Notes under the pieces: generated by a model
Database searches by the model: none
What the model was told of the DNA's origin: nothing
The model's input: only the letters and a program-made list of their open reading frames with translations
NCBI GenBank assembly: GCA_020634035.1
Contig: JACKCM010000002.1
Location: forward strand, 124,001-188,000
Length of the DNA stretch: 64,000 nucleotides
From: Candidatus Obscuribacterales bacterium
GTDB lineage: Bacteria > Cyanobacteriota > Vampirovibrionia > Obscuribacterales > Obscuribacteraceae
Direction of reading: 5' to 3'
Shown here: piece by piece, positions 61,498 to 64,000 of the stretch
Layout: every line of letters starts with the position of its first letter
Position numbering within the stretch: the stretch's first letter is position 1
Made by a program: the position numbers and the translations under genes

Positions 61498-62874
61498 TCA
61501 GCTTCCGGTGGACCCGGCTGTTATCTTGTCCGGGAAAGTTGGCGACAGACTGGGAGCCATCACTACGCCCCTGGGTCTTGCTCCTATTTGATCACCAGTG
61601 GCACCGGTATTGCGGGCAGAAAATGGAGCAACCGGTGCCGGCATCAAGGAGCCGTCCACCGTCGGAATACTGACCAGGCTGTTTGTCGCCGAGGCGTTGC
61701 GAACCAGAGAAGAGCTGCCTATCTCCATTTGAATCAGGAACTTTCCGGTACTAGCATCGACGATTCTCACGAATCTGAAACGAGCAAAGCCGACTACTGT
61801 ATTGTTGCCAGTTCCTATGGCGGGATTTCTCGCCAGAACCGGAATTATCTGGAAGCGACCGGCGGGAATAAGGGAAAGCTTCGCTTTTACCTGGGCTTCG
61901 AGCTGTTTGAAAGAGGTCTCTTCCGGGTCGAAAACACTGAGGCTGCTTCCTCTCTCGACCACATAAGGGCTCAAGGCCTGGGCCGAGGGTACGGATGTGA
62001 AATAGTCGACCAAATTAATCAGTTCATTCACCGAGGCGCTGCCCTGGGCCTGTCCATAGGCGTTGTTGGTGCTTCCTGACGGGCTCAGGTTGATAAAGGC
62101 GCCACGTATATGACCGGCTGCCGGTGGTGTCGGTGGCGGTGCGATGTTTGAAGCAAGGTCTATGGTATAGATTGTGGTAGAAGAGAGCGGAGAGGCTGCG
62201 GTGCTGAATTGCTCGTTGCTGATCGCCAGGGGGAAAGCGGCAAATCCTGCCAGGTCGGCGTCTCTTGTCGAAAGGCTGCCGGTTGCCGGTGTGCCTTCGC
62301 CAATTCTTGATGCCGGCTGAGCTATAACTTCAGTGCTGCGGTAGGTATTGGCTGTGTCGGTGCCTGAAGGTACGGGTAGCCCGGACCATGAATTGAAGGC
62401 AAAAATGGCCGGGACGAACATGAGCTTAATGGCATCGCTTCCGTCGCGGCGTGCCTTAAGACGAAAGAAGCTCTCGCCGGAATCATTTGGATTGTTTATG
62501 AAAGAGTAGTCTCCGGAAGAGAAAGTAATAGGGCTCTCAAAAATTCCGGCATCGCTATCGGGTCCAGCCGGTGCTTTGTTCCAGGATGAACCGCTCAAGT
62601 CGAAGAGTTTGTCGGTGACATTGGCTTGAGAAAAGCCGTTTTGAAGATCAGCTCCATAAGAATAGGCTGCCAGGGCGGCTGATTCTACCCCGGACTGCAG
62701 CTTGATGGCGGCATAGGCGGTGCGCATCACGTCGGCAGTAAAGGCGATGAAGGCCATCACCAGGGCAAGCATGAAAGCGACCAGGGGCAAAATCGACCCC
62801 TGGCTGGCTCGTCTCCTGGCAGAGACTGACGAGTTATTTCTAATTCGCTTGTGTGCTCTGGTTAGGGAACTCAT
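61498..62874 (-). CDS. TadG-like pilus assembly protein
   Basis: The 458-residue protein opens with a basic region and one membrane helix (GSILPLVAFMLALVMAFIAFTADVMR) followed by AAIKLQSGVESAALAAYSYG, the classical TadE/TadG N-terminus (Flp_Fap or TadG_N type). The rest is extracytoplasmic, Ser/Pro/Gly-rich and beta-like, without a clear von Willebrand MIDAS motif. It overlaps the cpaB-like gene by 35 bases at its start. It is probably a minor pseudopilin-like or envelope component of the Tad system. Confidence 0.8.
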   Translation of the reverse strand: MSSLTRAHKRIRNNSSVSARRRASQGSILPLVAFMLALVMAFIAFTADVMRTAYAAIKLQSGVESAALAAYSYGADLQNGFSQANVTDKLFDLSGSSWNKAPAGPDSDAGIFESPITFSSGDYSFINNPNDSGESFFRLKARRDGSDAIKLMFVPAIFAFNSWSGLPVPSGTDTANTYRSTEVIAQPASRIGEGTPATGSLSTRDADLAGFAAFPLAISNEQFSTAASPLSSTTIYTIDLASNIAPPPTPPAAGHIRGAFINLSPSGSTNNAYGQAQGSASVNELINLVDYFTSVPSAQALSPYVVERGSSLSVFDPEETSFKQLEAQVKAKLSLIPAGRFQIIPVLARNPAIGTGNNTVVGFARFRFVRIVDASTGKFLIQMEIGSSSLVRNASATNSLVSIPTVDGSLMPAPVAPFSARNTGATGDQIGARPRGVVMAPSLSPTFPDKITAGSTGS

Positions 62875-63823
62875 GAATCTCTTTCTTGCTTCCTGTGAAT
62901 ACTTCTACGACCCAACCCACTGAGTTTTTCACGGCGGCGGGCAGTTGTTGCAATTGAGGCGGAACCGGCGGCAGGTCCGGCAGAGAAAGAATCGGCTCGG
63001 TCACGGGAGGCGGAGAGATGAGGCTTGCGCCATTCTGATTGCCTGTTGTTGCCAGATGAGCACTCTCCGGCAGCAGATCCTCTTCGCTTGCCCCATATAC
63101 TTTGGGGGTGTTGGTGGCAAGCCTGTTTCTTAAAATGAGCTTGGGGGTGCCGACTTGTTCGGCATGGGTGATGAGCTCGGCTTGATCCGGGAGCACTGCC
63201 AGAGTGACTCGGTTCTGGTTACGCGAATTTCTTCCTGCTCCATTAGAATTGAGCATATCGCGAGTGGCGGCCATGAGCACCTTCACGTTTTTGCAAATCG
63301 TTTTGGTGTATTTCTGACTGTTTTTAGTGGTGGTGACCAGGACATCGACTCTATCGCCGGGGAAGAGCTGGTGGTCTACCAGACCTTCTTCGTTGAGCTT
63401 GATGGTCAGAGCCCGTTCGTGATTCTCGAGAGAATGGGAGAGCGTTTTGTTTACCGGATGCAGATAGCCGTTTTCAATCGGATTTCTCTCGGGGATGAAA
63501 ATGGTGGAGATTCTGCCTACCACCTGATTGGTTTTATGGAACATCGCTTCGTTGGCGTAATCGAGAGGAATGTCGATGTATCTGACATCGGCAAATCCGA
63601 CTCGCATGCCGGGCTGGATATCTCGGGCTGCTGCAACCACTCGGGCTCTGGGGGCTTCCTGTGCCGCCGGCTTGGCTGTCAGCATTCGGACCAGACCGAC
63701 CACAACGAGAACGGCAAGCAGAATGCCTATCAGGGTATTGGTGGAATTTCCGCCCTTGACCTGACCCCCACCGCTTTTGGCGGAGAATTTGGCGTTTCTT
63801 TCTGTGCTGACTATCTGCGGCAT
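62840..63823 (-). CDS. cpaB: CpaB/RcpC-type Flp pilus assembly protein
   Basis: The 327-residue protein has one N-terminal helix (LIGILLAVLVVVGLVRML), followed by an SAF-like beta-clip domain (ARVVAAARDIQPGMRVGFADVRYIDI, here residues 59-84, then VVGRISTIFIPERNPI). An RcpC/CpaB core comes next, with LTIKLNEEGLVDHQLFPGDRVDVLVTTT (here residues 139-166) and VTLAVLPDQAELITHAEQVG. CpaB is a periplasmic component linked to the secretin. The C-terminal 80 residues are proline-rich and unusual. It is followed by tadG-like, cpaE, tadA, tadB and tadC. The secretin cpaC and prepilin genes are outside the window. Confidence 0.88.
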   Translation of the reverse strand: MPQIVSTERNAKFSAKSGGGQVKGGNSTNTLIGILLAVLVVVGLVRMLTAKPAAQEAPRARVVAAARDIQPGMRVGFADVRYIDIPLDYANEAMFHKTNQVVGRISTIFIPERNPIENGYLHPVNKTLSHSLENHERALTIKLNEEGLVDHQLFPGDRVDVLVTTTKNSQKYTKTICKNVKVLMAATRDMLNSNGAGRNSRNQNRVTLAVLPDQAELITHAEQVGTPKLILRNRLATNTPKVYGASEEDLLPESAHLATTGNQNGASLISPPPVTEPILSLPDLPPVPPQLQQLPAAVKNSVGWVVEVFTGSKKEIHEFPNQSTQAN

Positions 63824-63852
63824 GATTCCTTGTTCCTTATCTACTTATGTGA

Positions 63853-64000
63853 TCAGGGAAATTGCTGGAAGAGTTCGGGCATTGCCACGGTTCTCTCCGA
63901 TATGGGAAAGTTCAAGAAGCTTACCGGGGCTCCGTCGGGACCGGTCCATATATCTACCGAATTACCGAACTCGGAGTTACCTGAGTTAAACGGATTTTCG
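63853..64000 (-). CDS. Partial CDS, C-terminal end, probable Tad-locus gene
   Basis: On the minus strand an open frame enters from beyond the window and stops at TGA 63853-63855. The last 48 residues read without interruption, including DIWTGPDGAPVSFLNFPISE and ending in MPELFQQFP. It lies 29 bases upstream of cpaB on the same strand. The sequence is too short to identify; a TadE-like minor component or a secreted protein is possible. Codon use and close spacing suggest a real gene of the same operon. Confidence 0.55.
   Translation of the reverse strand, partial: ENPFNSGNSEFGNSVDIWTGPDGAPVSFLNFPISERTVAMPELFQQFP

Noticed and set aside
1..64000. tRNA genes, IS elements, CRISPR arrays or prophage genes
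   Set aside because: No tRNA T-loop signature in the gaps, no transposase or integrase frames, and no regularly spaced repeats were seen. Very short or divergent elements could have been missed by eye.

Overview
This 64 kb window is a dense bacterial chromosome segment with about 54 protein genes. I find no rRNA, tRNA, insertion sequence, prophage or CRISPR array, and no gene-free stretch over 300 bases. The longest gaps are 41763-41991 (acs promoter and leader), 47948-48168 (thrS leader), 53786-54012 (grpE upstream region) and 21227-21418 (nothing recognised). Several traits point to the non-photosynthetic sister groups of Cyanobacteria (Vampirovibrionia/Melainabacteria, most like Obscuribacterales): an extended NusB next to FtsY, cyanobacterium-like LysA followed by CdaA, a ThrS without the TGS domain, a DUF2993 protein and many TPR proteins, with no photosynthesis genes. 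This assignment is inference from family resemblance, not from a search.

Layout. 0-9 kb: rsmD, nusB-ftsY, an MFS transporter, a membrane protein, a first acyl/acetyl-CoA synthetase and a TPR lipoprotein. 9-12.4 kb: a vitamin B6 cluster (MocR/PdxR-type regulator, pdxS, pdxT) that runs into a small membrane protein and the lipoprotein. 12.4-22.9 kb: housekeeping genes (serS, yraN, lysA, cdaA, pyrF, rpmE), a GerMN lipoprotein, a DUF2993 protein, a LuxR-type regulator and a TPR-RDD membrane protein. 23-31.6 kb: an unusual five-gene, same-strand unit in which a divergent RNA polymerase beta subunit (rpoB-like) is translationally coupled to a secreted TPR protein and followed by envelope proteins and a possible replication-relaxation-type winged-helix protein. 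31.6-41.8 kb: TPR and beta-sandwich proteins, folC, a NUDIX hydrolase, an alpha/beta hydrolase and a hidden UGA-containing ArsC-like gene. 42-48.2 kb: acetyl-CoA synthetase, dnaB, an SGNH hydrolase, and thrS with a threonine-rich leader peptide and attenuator. 48.2-53.8 kb: a YVTN beta-propeller protein and grpE-dnaK-dnaJ. 54-57 kb: a DgcN/DgcA-like pair with a GntR regulator. 57-64 kb: a Tad/Flp pilus assembly operon that runs off the window end.

Three signals stand out. (1) 37747-38109, minus strand: an ArsC/thioredoxin-fold gene whose first redox cysteine is replaced by an in-frame UGA (UxxC), followed 23 nt later by a hairpin that fits the bacterial SECIS pattern. It is a probable selenoprotein. 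(2) 47970-48137, minus strand: a complete ribosome-mediated attenuation system upstream of thrS, with promoter, a 24-residue leader peptide holding seven threonine codons (apparently leaderless), competing stems and an intrinsic terminator. (3) 25284-29108: an RpoB homologue without rplL or rpoC neighbours, with catalytic residues kept but the rifampicin pocket altered and a roughly 155-residue acidic tail. It is probably a second, specialised beta subunit.
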